DNA of 51,121 bases, taken from Nanobdellota archaeon. GTDB taxonomy: Archaea; Nanobdellota; Nanobdellia; Woesearchaeales; WJIZ01. Under the pieces are notes generated by a model, which saw nothing but the letters and a program-made list of their open reading frames with translations, was not told the origin of the DNA and searched no databases. Below, one piece after another: positions 1 through 8,850 of this stretch. Location: contig JAGLMD010000054.1 of assembly GCA_023140175.1 (NCBI GenBank), forward strand, positions 1 through 51,121, written 5' to 3'. Position numbers and translations under genes: made by a program. Positions within the stretch are counted from its first letter, which is position 1. Each line of letters begins with the position of its first letter.

Positions 1-489
1 AACCCGATAGAGCAAGAGGGAACTTATCCTTTGCCAGAAGCACAACAGGACAGGTTTTTACTGAAGATATTGGTTGAATATCCTAATTATGAAGATGAGA
101 TGAAGATAGTGAACATATATTCAGAGAATAAGCCAATAGCAAAGCTAAAACCTATGCTGAACAAGACACATATTTTATCGTTACAAGGCCTGGTAAAGCA
201 GATACCTATAGCAAATGACATCAGGCAGAGGGCTGTGAAGATTGTCCGGGCAACCAGAGATAATAAGGAGCTGATACATTATGGTGCTTCGCCAAGGGCT
301 TCTATTGGCCTGGTTTTGGCAGCTAAAGCATCTGCTTTAATCAATGGAAGGAACCATGTAAGCAGCCAGGATATAGAGGATATGGCTTATCCTGTGTTGA
401 GGCACAGGCTTATCCTGAATTTTGAGGCAGAGAGAAAGGGAATGACACAGGATGATGCTATAAATGAGATATTGAAGAAAGTAAAGTAA
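1..489 (+). CDS. MoxR-family AAA+ ATPase, C-terminal part (5' end outside window)
   Basis: The reading frame is open from base 1 and starts inside the protein. Its first residues, NPIEQEGTYPLPEAQ followed by DRF, are the conserved MoxR segment after the Walker B/sensor region. The rest is the C-terminal lid domain, including an arginine-containing stretch with YGASPRASIGLVLAAKA, which is typical of this family. MoxR ATPases act as chaperones, often for proteins with a von Willebrand A domain. The next gene, 26 bases downstream on the same strand, encodes a DUF58 protein with a vWA-like motif; this is the classic MoxR-DUF58 pair and supports the call. The catalytic Walker A is upstream of the window. 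The in-frame TTG at base 31 is not a real start because conserved sequence continues upstream of it. Confidence 0.9.
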   Translation, partial: NPIEQEGTYPLPEAQQDRFLLKILVEYPNYEDEMKIVNIYSENKPIAKLKPMLNKTHILSLQGLVKQIPIANDIRQRAVKIVRATRDNKELIHYGASPRASIGLVLAAKASALINGRNHVSSQDIEDMAYPVLRHRLILNFEAERKGMTQDDAINEILKKVK

Positions 490-515
490 TAAGGTGCCTT
501 TTTGGAAGATAGAAA

Positions 516-1361
516 ATGATAGATACAAGCTTTTTGGATGGATTAGCAAGGTTTAACCTTATTATCAGAAAAAGGGTCACTTCTAATTATTCAGGACCGA
601 GGAAATCAATGGCACAGGGGAGAGGCATTATATTCAGCGACCATAGGATATATGCGCCAGGAGATGATTTTAGGGCTATAGACTGGAAGGTATATGCAAG
701 GACAGATGACCTTATGATAAAGAATTATGAGGAGGAAAGGAACCTTATTGTGCATATTATTGTTGATAAGTCACTTTCTATGGGGTTTGGAAATCCTTCT
801 AAATTTGATTATGCTGCAATGCTTGGAGTAGGGTATGCTTATCTGGCTTTGAAGAATAACGATAAATTTCAGTTTGCGGCATTTTCTGATGATATAGAAG
901 CTTATCAGCCTCAAAGAGGCTTGTCACAGCTGATGTCTATGGTCGATTATCTTAATAAGATAAAGCTGAGTGGGAAAACAGATATCTTATCGATAGCAGA
1001 GAAATACCGGAAACATATAGGATCAAGGGCGCTGGTTGTTCTGATATCTGATTTTTTAGCTCCTATTGAAAATATAAAAGAAGCACTTTATTATTTTAGC
1101 GGGCATGAGGTAAATGTAATCCAGGTGCTTGATGCAGCAGAAAGGAATCCTGAGCTTGAGGGTGATTTTAGGCTGAAAGATTCTGAAACAAGCAGCCAGA
1201 TGAGGACATATTTTTCCCCTATGTCAAGGAATGAATATATGGAGAGGTTAGAGGGACATACTGCTCAGCTGGAACATGAGTGTAATATACTGGATATGAA
1301 TTTTTTCCAGGTTACAACAGATATGCCTATTTTTGATGCTTTTTATAGGGTTTTGAGATAA
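516..1361 (+). CDS. DUF58 family protein (vWA-like), MoxR partner
   Basis: The 281-residue protein carries the DUF58 signature near residues 40-65 (GRGIIFSDHRIYAPGDDFRAIDWK). Next comes a vWA-like strand and metal-binding type motif, VDKSLSMGF, near residue 84, and a later LVVLISDF strand. DUF58 proteins are usually encoded next to MoxR and are thought to be co-assembled or activated by it, often in envelope-related functions; their biochemical role is not established. There is no signal peptide or membrane segment, so it is probably cytoplasmic. It lies 26 bases after the MoxR gene and probably shares its transcript. The ATG at 516 is followed directly by the conserved N-terminal part of the family; the ribosome site is weak. 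Confidence 0.85.
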   Translation: MIDTSFLDGLARFNLIIRKRVTSNYSGPRKSMAQGRGIIFSDHRIYAPGDDFRAIDWKVYARTDDLMIKNYEEERNLIVHIIVDKSLSMGFGNPSKFDYAAMLGVGYAYLALKNNDKFQFAAFSDDIEAYQPQRGLSQLMSMVDYLNKIKLSGKTDILSIAEKYRKHIGSRALVVLISDFLAPIENIKEALYYFSGHEVNVIQVLDAAERNPELEGDFRLKDSETSSQMRTYFSPMSRNEYMERLEGHTAQLEHECNILDMNFFQVTTDMPIFDAFYRVLR

Positions 1362-1552
1362 GCAGTTATTTGCCTGATTTTCCTGTTTTTTTGCCTAATT
1401 TTGTGAAATCTGTAAAGCTTAATTCTCATAAATTTCTGGAATATAAAGCTTTATTGCTGTTTTTTTGGGTGAAATAACAAGTATGTTTATAAACTAAATA
1501 ATGAAAGTAATGTTTGGTTATCAGTGTTTTGATAGTATGGCAGTATTTAGAC

Positions 1553-1568
1553 CGAAAGATTTAAATAT
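1553..1568 (+). promoter_or_regulatory. Archaeal BRE/TATA promoter of the S-layer gene
   Basis: CGAAAG (1553-1558) is followed at once by TTTAAATAT (1560-1568), a very good match to the archaeal BRE-TATA arrangement. Transcription would begin near 1590 and give a leader of about 80 bases before the S-layer start. The intergenic stretch 1362-1671 (310 bases) holds no gene. A second TATA-like palindrome, GTTTATAAAC, is at 1485-1494 and could be an alternative promoter. A long leader on a highly expressed surface protein mRNA fits stability control, which is inference. Confidence 0.7.
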
Positions 1569-1671
1569 GAAAAAGATGGTAAAGTGTTTAAGTTTTAGTG
1601 TGCTTTATCGACTATAACTTTATGTTTTAAGATAGCCAAAAAATAAAAAACTATATGAGGTGCGTAAAAGC

Positions 1672-4215
1672 ATGAAATTTAGGAAAACAATAAAGAAAAT
1701 TGTTGCCTTGGGTATGGGAATTACTATGCTCGGAGCAGCAGTTAGTGCTGCAGACCTTAACGACTACCCTGCGCCATTTGTATCAAATGGTAAGTTTACA
1801 GGAACCCTAGTTGTAGGAGATAATGCTGCGGCAGAAGATGTTGTAGGTGTGAGTGACATTGCAATGAGCTTACAGTATGCAGCATCTGTTAAGACAGGAA
1901 CAGGAACAAGCGCAACAACTATTATTGAAGGAGATGCGTATAAGTTTGAGAAGAGTGCAAATAAGCTGAATCTGTATCAGAACATTAGTGATATCAGGAC
2001 TACATTGACAGATGCAGACCTTAATGCATTGGCAGACGGCACTTTCAAGGGAAAAACCGCTGAAAGTTATACACAGACATTAAAGGCGCCAAATGGAACA
2101 ACACAGGTTGTGTGGGATGAATATACTGATATAAATGAAGAGCCAGCTTTGTACTTAAAATTTACAGCAACACAGGCAATCATGAACTATAAGCTAAACT
2201 TTGGTACATCAGTATCTTCTGATCTTGCCAGTGGCAGGCATGAGGATTTCGAAGACAATAAAGTAACAATTCTTGGAAAGGAATATACTGTTACAAAGTC
2301 AGAGAATCTTACAAGCAACAACATAAGATGGACTCTTATGTCAGGCTCAGTGCAGGACACTTTGGAAGTAGGGCAGACAAAGACATATACTATCAATGGT
2401 GTAGACTATGAAGTAACTGTCATGGTTGTTTCCGGAGATACAGCTGCAACAGCATTGGCAAAGTTGATTGTCAATGATGAGGTAACAAAGTCTCTGTCAA
2501 AAGACCAGACATATACACTAAAGGATGGAATTGACCTGGGAATCAAGGAAGTTTTGCCAACAAAATCTGGAGACGCTGTCCAGAACCTAGTTGAGTTCTA
2601 TCTAGGAGCTCAGAAATTGGTTCTTGATGGAAATGACAACTCTATGGATATTGGTGATAACTCAAATATTGAGGATGTCAGTGTCATTATGGGGCAGTCT
2701 GTTTCAGGCACAGAGGCTAAGCTTAGCAATATAAATATTGTTTGGGCACCAGCTTCAAACCTATATGTTCCAGTAGGCGGGACATTAAAGGAGAGTGCTG
2801 AGATTGATGAAGCGACTGACTATGTACAGTTTCTGGATAAATTAGGGCTGGACTACACTTTCAGCGGCCTTACAGCAGGCAATACTGAGACAGTCAAGCT
2901 TAAGAGATACAATGATGACGCAATACAGATTGAGTTTACAAACAAGAACGGTGTTGAGTATAAGGTGCCTATAATTACTGTACCAAGCAATGGCACTGTA
3001 TACTTAGGAAAGAGCCAGACTGATAGTCTTCGGGTGCATGAAACTGGAGCTATAAATGCGTCAACAACTGTATGCGATGAGGATACATTTATTATAGAGA
3101 GTGATGAGATATCAAGGGTATTGCAGCTGAAGAGCATAAAGAACGGCACAGACTCAAAGTATGTGAAGATTAAGGACCTAGGAACAGGAGACAGCACAAA
3201 CTATGACTTTACAGTTTCTAATGGTGTAGCTGATTTAAATATAGATGGCTATACTTACCAGGTTACTGTAGTAGGTGGGTCTAGTCCTACATGCATTACC
3301 TTGACTGAGACTACAGATGACGCTGATCATATAGCAGGGTTATGGACTAAGTATGGAACATTGATCAACCTTACTGATAGTTTGCCAGAGTACGGTGCAG
3401 GTGCAAGATATTATCCTATTGTCTTTAAAGAAGACAAGGATAAGCAGGAAGATGATGACAGCAGGGATGAGTTTGCATTTAACTTTTCCTATGAATCGGC
3501 AAAGACAAATGCAGACTTCGCTGGCGATGTTATAGAGCCAACAGCTTTTGAGTTGGTAATGCGAGCCTTAGACAGTGACTCAAAGAAATCCCAGGGTTAT
3601 ACCAAGTGGGGTACATTCCTTGAGAGAGACACTAATGGAGACCAGGATGAATGGACAATAACCATTCCAGAGGAAGAGGCTAAGGCTGAGGTATACATCA
3701 CAGCAGGTGTTACATCAATCTCAACTGGAGATGCAGTATCAGGAGATGCTGTTATCATCAACAAGATTGATGTAGGAGCTACAAAGCTGGCAAGTGAAAT
3801 TGCTGGCCTGGAAACAAGCCAAAACCTGATCATTGTTGGAGGACCATGTGCTAATGCAGCAGTTGAAGCTGCTTCAGCAGATTTCCCAACATGTTCAGGT
3901 TGGAGCCTTGAGCCAGGAGAAGCTTTGATTCAGGTAGTTGAGCAGGAAGACGGAAGTGTAGCACTATTGGTTGCTGGTACAACAGCATCTGATACAAGGA
4001 CTGCTACTGGTGTTCTTGCTGAGGCAACCAAGCTTCAGGAACTTGCTGACGATGTGACCAAGCAATTGGTAACAGTTGTTTCAGGCCAGGAAGTCTTGAC
4101 TGATGTACCTGAGGTTGTTGAAGACGTTGCAGACGCTGATGCAGTAGACGCAGACGCTGATGCAGCAGATGCTGATGCAGACGCTGATGCAGCAGACGCA
4201 GATGCAGACATCTAA
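1672..4215 (+). CDS. S-layer protein, MJ0822-like family
   Basis: The protein forms the main paracrystalline cell-surface layer. A signal peptide (basic FRKTIKK, hydrophobic core, cleavage near VSA-A) is followed by DLNDYPAPFV and GTLVVGDNAAAEDVVGVSDIA, the hallmark N-terminal segment of methanococcal-type S-layer proteins. A late segment containing LIIVGGPCANA belongs to the conserved C-terminal domain of the family. The ATG at 1672 is preferred over the in-frame GTG at 1660 because GAGGTG (1657-1662) sits nine bases before the ATG as a ribosome site and overlaps the GTG. Length is 847 residues. The last ~30 residues are an Asp-Ala tandem repeat (ADADA type), a negatively charged tail instead of a membrane anchor. 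The gene has its own promoter and terminator. Confidence 0.9.
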   Translation: MKFRKTIKKIVALGMGITMLGAAVSAADLNDYPAPFVSNGKFTGTLVVGDNAAAEDVVGVSDIAMSLQYAASVKTGTGTSATTIIEGDAYKFEKSANKLNLYQNISDIRTTLTDADLNALADGTFKGKTAESYTQTLKAPNGTTQVVWDEYTDINEEPALYLKFTATQAIMNYKLNFGTSVSSDLASGRHEDFEDNKVTILGKEYTVTKSENLTSNNIRWTLMSGSVQDTLEVGQTKTYTINGVDYEVTVMVVSGDTAATALAKLIVNDEVTKSLSKDQTYTLKDGIDLGIKEVLPTKSGDAVQNLVEFYLGAQKLVLDGNDNSMDIGDNSNIEDVSVIMGQSVSGTEAKLSNINIVWAPASNLYVPVGGTLKESAEIDEATDYVQFLDKLGLDYTFSGLTAGNTETVKLKRYNDDAIQIEFTNKNGVEYKVPIITVPSNGTVYLGKSQTDSLRVHETGAINASTTVCDEDTFIIESDEISRVLQLKSIKNGTDSKYVKIKDLGTGDSTNYDFTVSNGVADLNIDGYTYQVTVVGGSSPTCITLTETTDDADHIAGLWTKYGTLINLTDSLPEYGAGARYYPIVFKEDKDKQEDDDSRDEFAFNFSYESAKTNADFAGDVIEPTAFELVMRALDSDSKKSQGYTKWGTFLERDTNGDQDEWTITIPEEEAKAEVYITAGVTSISTGDAVSGDAVIINKIDVGATKLASEIAGLETSQNLIIVGGPCANAAVEAASADFPTCSGWSLEPGEALIQVVEQEDGSVALLVAGTTASDTRTATGVLAEATKLQELADDVTKQLVTVVSGQEVLTDVPEVVEDVADADAVDADADAADADADADAADADADI

Positions 4216-4224
4216 GGCTAGAAT

Positions 4225-4262
4225 AAAAAAGGATTAATTCCTTTTATTTTTTCTTTTTTTTC
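4225..4262 (+). terminator. Hairpin plus T-tract terminator after the S-layer gene
   Basis: AAAAGGA (4227-4233), loop TTAAT, TCCTTTT (4239-4245) form a perfect 7-bp stem starting 12 bases after the S-layer stop codon. A pyrimidine/T-rich run follows to about 4262. The next gene is on the opposite strand, so a terminator is expected here. Confidence 0.6.
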
Positions 4263-4323
4263 TTTTATTATAAAAGAATTCTAATGATATTTGAGTAGGG
4301 TATATGGTAGAATAATCTTTTAA

Positions 4324-5517
4324 TTAGGGAGGTATTCCATAGAAAACATTATACATGTCTTTGGTTATCCTGACTTTTTTCTTTTTTCTTTTAGTGAACT
4401 GGCATTTCATTGTGATAACTCTATTCTGGGCTATAGCCAATGATTCATCATTGTATCTTCCACTTGATATTATCTCTGCCTGGATTATGTCTCCTTTTTT
4501 GAATGGTTTTTCAAGTTGTCTTGTCTTGATAATACTTCCTTTCTTAATCAGGGTTATATTATATTTTTGCTCTAATTCCTTTAGGATAATATAGAATTCA
4601 TCAAATTTGAGTTCTCTTGTTGGTTTTCTGCCTTTTCTGTTTAATAGGAAGTTTTGTATCAATATCTCGAAGTTGTTTTTTTTGCAATAGGTGATCAAAT
4701 CTTCTAAATCTTTATTATTTACCTTGTTGACTAATACTGGTGTAATAATGATATTAATCTTGTCTTTTATCTTTGATAATAAAGCAGTTATTTTTCCTAT
4801 ATCATATGTATTTGTGCCTGCAATTTTATGTGCTTTGCCAGTATTTAGGGCATTTAGAGATATATTTAGCTCTGTCAGGCCTGCTTTTATCAGTTCTAAG
4901 GCCAATTTTTCAGTAAGTAAAGTGGCATTTGTTATTATTGAAACTGCTCTTATGTATTTTAAGTTAGAAAGATCTTTTACAAGCTCAACTATGTCAGCAT
5001 ATAGTAAAGGCTCTCCTTGCGGGTTGATATAGATATGAGCGGGCTGTTTTTTATATTCTAAGAGTTTTTTTGTTTCCTGTACAAGATAATCCTTTTCTAT
5101 GACTATATCCATGGTTTTTTTTGTTGATAAGCCTTCATCTACAGAACAGAATATACAGTCGATATTGCAGCTTGTAATGGGTTTTAGCTCCAGCATATCT
5201 GTACCTTTATCTATGATCCCGAAGCTCAGGCTGCCAATTAAGGGTATGCCTGAGTTTTTATGGATATATAATGCTGGATTATTTGTTATCTTGTTTTTAA
5301 GCTGGGGAAATGCCCTATTCAGAAGCCTTGAAAATAGTTTTTGTGCTTTTTCATCCGGAATATCCTGAAATGTTATCATGTTTTTATTTATTTTGAATCT
5401 GCTTATCTTTTCCAGGTCTGATTTCTTTATTAGAAAGAAGAACAGTTTTAGGAAATTGACTTTTATGTCTTTATCATGCTCTTCAAACCTGAAATCGTGA
5501 AATTTAAGTACTGCCAT
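4324..5517 (-). CDS. Radical SAM protein with C-terminal TRAM-like segment
   Basis: The 397-residue protein has the radical SAM iron-sulfur motif CNIDCIFC (CxxxCxxC) near residues 118-125, followed by INPQGEPLLY (the GGEP-like SAM-binding element) and ISLNALN. These place it in the radical SAM superfamily. The last ~80 residues (KKGDIIQAEIISSGRYNDESLAIAQ region) resemble a TRAM-like beta-barrel, often RNA-binding, so an RNA-modifying role is possible; that is inference. The end is Lys-rich. The substrate is not recognisable. It stands alone, divergent from gins51. A TATA-like stretch lies near 5545-5552 on this strand, between the gene and the palindromic repeat at 5572. Confidence 0.75.
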   Translation of the reverse strand: MAVLKFHDFRFEEHDKDIKVNFLKLFFFLIKKSDLEKISRFKINKNMITFQDIPDEKAQKLFSRLLNRAFPQLKNKITNNPALYIHKNSGIPLIGSLSFGIIDKGTDMLELKPITSCNIDCIFCSVDEGLSTKKTMDIVIEKDYLVQETKKLLEYKKQPAHIYINPQGEPLLYADIVELVKDLSNLKYIRAVSIITNATLLTEKLALELIKAGLTELNISLNALNTGKAHKIAGTNTYDIGKITALLSKIKDKINIIITPVLVNKVNNKDLEDLITYCKKNNFEILIQNFLLNRKGRKPTRELKFDEFYIILKELEQKYNITLIKKGSIIKTRQLEKPFKKGDIIQAEIISSGRYNDESLAIAQNRVITMKCQFTKRKKKKVRITKDMYNVFYGIPP

Positions 5518-5571
5518 GACTCTGAAGAAGAGCTGTTTTCTTAAAAAGGTTGCTAAAATCTATTTATGTCG

Positions 5572-5621
5572 GAGTTGAGCCTAAAACTTCGGACTTTAGT
5601 CCGTAGATACAGGCTCGACTC
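5572..5621. repeat. Dispersed palindromic intergenic element, copy 1
   Basis: The outer arms GAGTTGAGCCT (5572-5582) and AGGCTCGACTC (5611-5621) pair with one G-T wobble. They enclose an inner hairpin CGGAC-TTTA-GTCCG (5590-5603), which is extended by further pairs around one T-T mismatch. The same architecture occurs at 8851 and 14497. This copy lies between two divergent genes and lacks the adjacent AATAAATGC palindrome present in the other copies. Its sequence is GC-richer than its surroundings. Confidence 0.75.
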
Positions 5622-5683
5622 TGAGCATCCTAAAAATCCGTTTGTGAAAGAAATTGTCCGTCCAAACTATGTACTTTTAGTGC

Positions 5684-6523
5684 ATGGTTAGGATACTTTC
5701 AGCGGATTTTTATGATATTCTACTATCTAAAATTTTAAATACAAAGAATGTTTTCTATGATTTGGGGGAGATATTGGAAAACGATAAATTTGTTATATGC
5801 TATGAAACACTTTTTGAGCTTTTGAGGCTTGAGAGGTCAAGGACAGAGCTGCAGGAAGTGCCGGCTGCTTTTCTAGATGATGTTAAGGGACTGATTGATT
5901 CTGATATAAATGAGATAAGTTCTCTTGAGGATGAAAGCGAGAAGCAGAAAAATAGAATCCATCTAGACAATATGCTCAAGATAGTCAATGAGATATATGA
6001 GAGAAGAGAAAAGAAGATAGTGAATATGGCTGTTAACAAGAGCAAGACCAAATCAGCGATAATAGATTTTTCACGGTTTTTAGAGCATGAAAATGAGTTG
6101 TTCCATCAGATAGTCGGTGTTCTTGATAAATATAGGGGGGAAATGACTGATGATGTTTTGTCTAGGGGGAATGAGAAAGAAAAGGATGTTCGAAGAGATT
6201 TTTCTGATGCTTCGGATAGTACCTTGGATGCAGATGCGGGTTATGAGAAGAAAGACATTGAGGAGAAGCAGGATATTGAAGGAGGTAAGGGGGGGGCTTT
6301 AGAATCCCCGGAAGAGGGTGGATCAGAGAAAGAGGAGGTTCAGCCTGTTAAAGAGAAGGCTATAAGAACTGTAAGGTTTATTAGCCCTATACCTACTTTT
6401 ATGGGCCCTGATCTTGAAGAATATGGGCCATTTGAGGAAGAGGATATTGCCAGCCTGCCATCTAAGATAGTTAATATTCTCGTCGAGAAAAATAGGGCAG
6501 AGGAGATAGTTGTTGAGGATTAA
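5684..6523 (+). CDS. GINS complex subunit, Gins51-type, with acidic linker
   Basis: This is the replication factor that joins MCM and GAN/Cdc45-like protein in the archaeal replisome. The N-terminal helical A domain (residues 1-165: FYDILLSKI start, LRLERSR, NIYERREKKIVNMA) and the small C-terminal B domain (TVRFISPIPTFMGPDLEEYGPF ... IASLPSKIVNILVEKNRAE) are in the A-B order of archaeal Gins51/Gins15. Between them are about 60 residues of highly charged Glu/Lys-rich linker (residues ~170-225), longer than usual. At 279 residues it is larger than typical 180-200-residue homologues because of this linker. The ATG at 5684 leads straight into the conserved start. It is monocistronic and divergent from the radical SAM gene. 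Confidence 0.8.
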   Translation: MVRILSADFYDILLSKILNTKNVFYDLGEILENDKFVICYETLFELLRLERSRTELQEVPAAFLDDVKGLIDSDINEISSLEDESEKQKNRIHLDNMLKIVNEIYERREKKIVNMAVNKSKTKSAIIDFSRFLEHENELFHQIVGVLDKYRGEMTDDVLSRGNEKEKDVRRDFSDASDSTLDADAGYEKKDIEEKQDIEGGKGGALESPEEGGSEKEEVQPVKEKAIRTVRFISPIPTFMGPDLEEYGPFEEEDIASLPSKIVNILVEKNRAEEIVVED

Positions 6524-6525
6524 CT

Positions 6526-7314
6526 CTAGCCTATATAATTCATATCTCCGCCAATCTTGCTCTTTAGTTTTTGTGAGGCGGTTTCTTTGTAAACTTTTGT
6601 AATCTCTTCTGTCCTTTTTATCATCTCTTCTTCCATGTCTTTTATCTCTTTCTCCATTTTATCTATCTCTATATCAAGCCTGAACTTCCTGTTCAGGAAT
6701 CTAAGGATTTCTTTAGCACCTTTTACGCCGAGGTACATAGGATGGCCATATGTTTCAGCTAATAATGCAACAGCGTCTATATCCTTATCAGCCATTCCTA
6801 ATAATAGTCCGGATACACCCACTATAGGGCCTACAATACCATAGAGTTTATTATTTATGTTTTTATCTTTGTACTTCTCTATTGCTTTTTTTGAGTTGCC
6901 TGTACAATAAACCTTAGGTTTTTTCGGGATATCCATAAGGCCGATCCCGCCTAATGTTATTATGTCTTTGCAGATGTGTTTTTTACACAGCTTTATTATC
7001 TCATCAGAGAATTCATAGCATGAGACTTCATCAGCTGGCTGTACATCTCCTGCCAGGAATAATAAGTCATTTTTCTTATTTTTGGATTTGTAGTAATATA
7101 TCTCGATTTTTGGCAGCTCTACAAGGCTTTTTTCATTTATGAATACTGAATGGGGAAGGGAATATGAGCTTATACTATACATCTTTTTTGCGTTTAGCTC
7201 GTCTATAAGGAAATCAACCGTAATCTTGCCTACATTACCTATTCCAGGCAAGCCCTCTATCAATACAGGGTTGTTCAGTTTTTCATTTTTTAGCTGTTTT
7301 ATTTTCCAGCTCAT
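6526..7314 (-). CDS. PAC2-family protein (proteasome assembly chaperone-like)
   Basis: The 262-residue protein has the PAC2 (DUF75) pattern: an N-terminal VLIEGLPGIGNVGK glycine motif, DLLFLAGDVQP, DIITLGGIG, GPIVGVSGLLLGMA and LLAETYGHP. The ~40 C-terminal residues are predicted coiled coil (KMEKEIKDMEEEM). Archaeal PAC2 proteins are related to eukaryotic proteasome-assembly chaperones; their archaeal role is inferred. Its ATG overlaps the Nop10 stop (ATGA-type overlap). It is the last gene of the L44e-S27e-aIF2alpha-Nop10-PAC2 operon, an order conserved in many archaea. Confidence 0.85.
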   Translation of the reverse strand: MSWKIKQLKNEKLNNPVLIEGLPGIGNVGKITVDFLIDELNAKKMYSISSYSLPHSVFINEKSLVELPKIEIYYYKSKNKKNDLLFLAGDVQPADEVSCYEFSDEIIKLCKKHICKDIITLGGIGLMDIPKKPKVYCTGNSKKAIEKYKDKNINNKLYGIVGPIVGVSGLLLGMADKDIDAVALLAETYGHPMYLGVKGAKEILRFLNRKFRLDIEIDKMEKEIKDMEEEMIKRTEEITKVYKETASQKLKSKIGGDMNYIG

Positions 7315-7487
7315 AGCAAGCCCTCTTTTTTCCTTTGTTCTAATTTGCCAACTCTTCTATATTTTGCATATTTATCTACAGGAGAATATTTTGGAGGTTT
7401 TGGTGAGAGAGATTTATTTCCGCATTTAGGGCAGGGGTCTTTCATTGTATATATCCTGCATGAATTACATCTCAATAAATGCTTCAT
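7311..7487 (-). CDS. nop10: Ribosome biogenesis protein Nop10
   Basis: This is a 58-residue protein of the H/ACA RNP that guides rRNA pseudouridylation. It begins MKHLLRCNSCRIYTM, has four zinc-ligand cysteines (C7, C10, C19, C22), and ends with the Nop10 basic linker KPPKYSPVDKYAKYRR. Length and motif order match archaeal Nop10. It overlaps the aIF2-alpha stop at its start (ATGA, 7484-7487) and the PAC2 start at its end, so the three genes are translationally coupled. Confidence 0.93.
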   Translation of the reverse strand: MKHLLRCNSCRIYTMKDPCPKCGNKSLSPKPPKYSPVDKYAKYRRVGKLEQRKKEGLL

Positions 7488-8266
7488 TCTTTTTCCTTTC
7501 TTATAAATTCAGCTTCACTATCTGCCTTTTCACTAAGTACGGTGGCTTTTTTTACAGCCTTATCCAATATTTTTTCAGCATCCTTATAATTATTTGACTT
7601 AATTTCTATCTTATATGTACCGCCGCCAGAATATGTTAATGTGATACTTTTATCTATTTTCTGCACTTCTTCGAGAACTTTTTTTATTATATCTATGCCA
7701 TCTGGCTGATAGCTTCTAAGCTTCAAGGAACCCCCTATTGTGATTTCTTCTTCTTTGAACCTTACTTTTATTATCTCTATAAGCTGCCTGGCAATCTCTT
7801 TTTCAATTTCAAGTTTCTCTAATAAAGACTCGTTTTTTACAACATCCTTAAAACATGATGCAAGATTGTCATATTTCTGGAATATTTTCGGCGTTATCTT
7901 ATTATAGAGGTCTTTTAATTCACTATTGTTATTCTTTGCTACCAGTTCAATAATCTTTTCGGCTTTCTGCTCCTGCTTGATTTCATTTATCTTCTTTTTC
8001 TTTTGGTTGCCGTTGACTCTTCTTAGTGAGAGGTCGATATGGCCTGTTTTTTTATCTACTCTAAGAACCTTGCAGACTATTTTTTTCCCTTCTACGACGA
8101 AATCACGTATATTTCTGATTCTTCCCGGAGATATCTCTGAGATATGAATCAATCCAGTTTTTCCATATTCATCTAATTTTGCGAAAACAGAATGAAAGTG
8201 GATATTAGTTACAGTACATAGAACAAGCTCATCTTCTTCCGGGAATCCTTCCTTAATCAGAAGCAT
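7484..8266 (-). CDS. eif2a: Translation initiation factor aIF2, alpha subunit
   Basis: The 260-residue protein carries an N-terminal S1 domain (DELVLCTVTNIHFHSVFAKL, GLIHISEIS, GKKIVCKVLRVDKKTGHIDLSLRRVN; residues 12-88). A helical domain and a C-terminal alpha-beta domain (ITLTYSGGGTYKIEIKS) follow, as in archaeal aIF2-alpha. The factor binds aIF2-gamma and stabilises initiator tRNA binding. Its ATG directly follows the S27e stop codon and its stop overlaps the Nop10 start. Confidence 0.93.
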   Translation of the reverse strand: MLLIKEGFPEEDELVLCTVTNIHFHSVFAKLDEYGKTGLIHISEISPGRIRNIRDFVVEGKKIVCKVLRVDKKTGHIDLSLRRVNGNQKKKKINEIKQEQKAEKIIELVAKNNNSELKDLYNKITPKIFQKYDNLASCFKDVVKNESLLEKLEIEKEIARQLIEIIKVRFKEEEITIGGSLKLRSYQPDGIDIIKKVLEEVQKIDKSITLTYSGGGTYKIEIKSNNYKDAEKILDKAVKKATVLSEKADSEAEFIRKEKE

Positions 8267-8443
8267 TTATTCCAGCACCTCTAAGATTCTGGATTTTATC
8301 TTTGATTTTCCACCTGTTGGCTCTGCCAAGACCTTGTCACAGACGAGACATTTTATCTTGGTGGATGATTTTCCGAATATTATCTGTTCATTTTTGCATT
8401 TTGGGCATCTTACTTTGATAAATTTACTATTTGGTTCTTGCAT
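8267..8443 (-). CDS. rps27e: Ribosomal protein S27e (eS27)
   Basis: The 58-residue small-subunit protein has a zinc ribbon: CPKC (C13, C16) and CLVC (C32, C35). It ends with the archaeal S27e C-terminus ([16 protein letters not shown]). The ATG at 8443 is chosen over the in-frame GTG at 8452 because AGGTGA, which contains that GTG, is a ribosome site six bases before the ATG, and the protein then starts like other S27e ([14 protein letters not shown]). It is followed without a gap by aIF2-alpha. Confidence 0.92.
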   Translation of the reverse strand: MQEPNSKFIKVRCPKCKNEQIIFGKSSTKIKCLVCDKVLAEPTGGKSKIKSRILEVLE

Positions 8444-8506
8444 ATGTTTCACCTATAAAATGATATTCTAAAAAGAATAAGAAATGGTTTATAAGAGTTT
8501 CTACTC

Positions 8507-8815
8507 CTATGTGAATTCTACTCTTTTTGCCCTTATGCCCTGCTTTTGCATATGGATTTTTTTGCAATTTTTACATTCATATCTTAAGTCTGTTTTTTTA
8601 CTTAGCTTTTTGCCAGTCATCTTGAACTTAGATATTGCGGGTTTGGAGTATCTGCCCAGGTTGCCTTTGCCCCTGGCTCTTCCTCTTCTTTTTGCCCTGA
8701 CTTTTGAACCATAAGTGAGGCTGGAAGGATTTTTCTTTTTATTTTGGGCTACTTTATGCTCTGTATGAGCCTTGCAATAGGGACAATATCTCTTGATTAC
8801 TTTCGGCTTTTTCAT
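8507..8815 (-). CDS. rpl44e: Ribosomal protein L44e (eL42)
   Basis: This is a 102-residue large-subunit zinc protein. The N-terminus RYCPYCKAHTEHKV and the C-terminal YECKNCKKIHMQKQGIRAKR give the paired CxxC zinc ligands, with a very basic middle (RAKRRGRARGKGNLGRYSKP). Size and motifs match archaeal L44e. It is first in the translation operon. The 54-base gap before S27e contains a TATA-like stretch, so S27e may also have its own promoter. Confidence 0.93.
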   Translation of the reverse strand: MKKPKVIKRYCPYCKAHTEHKVAQNKKKNPSSLTYGSKVRAKRRGRARGKGNLGRYSKPAISKFKMTGKKLSKKTDLRYECKNCKKIHMQKQGIRAKRVEFT

Positions 8816-8850
8816 GCGTTTTTAGAAATAGTAGACTATTTAAAAAGTTA

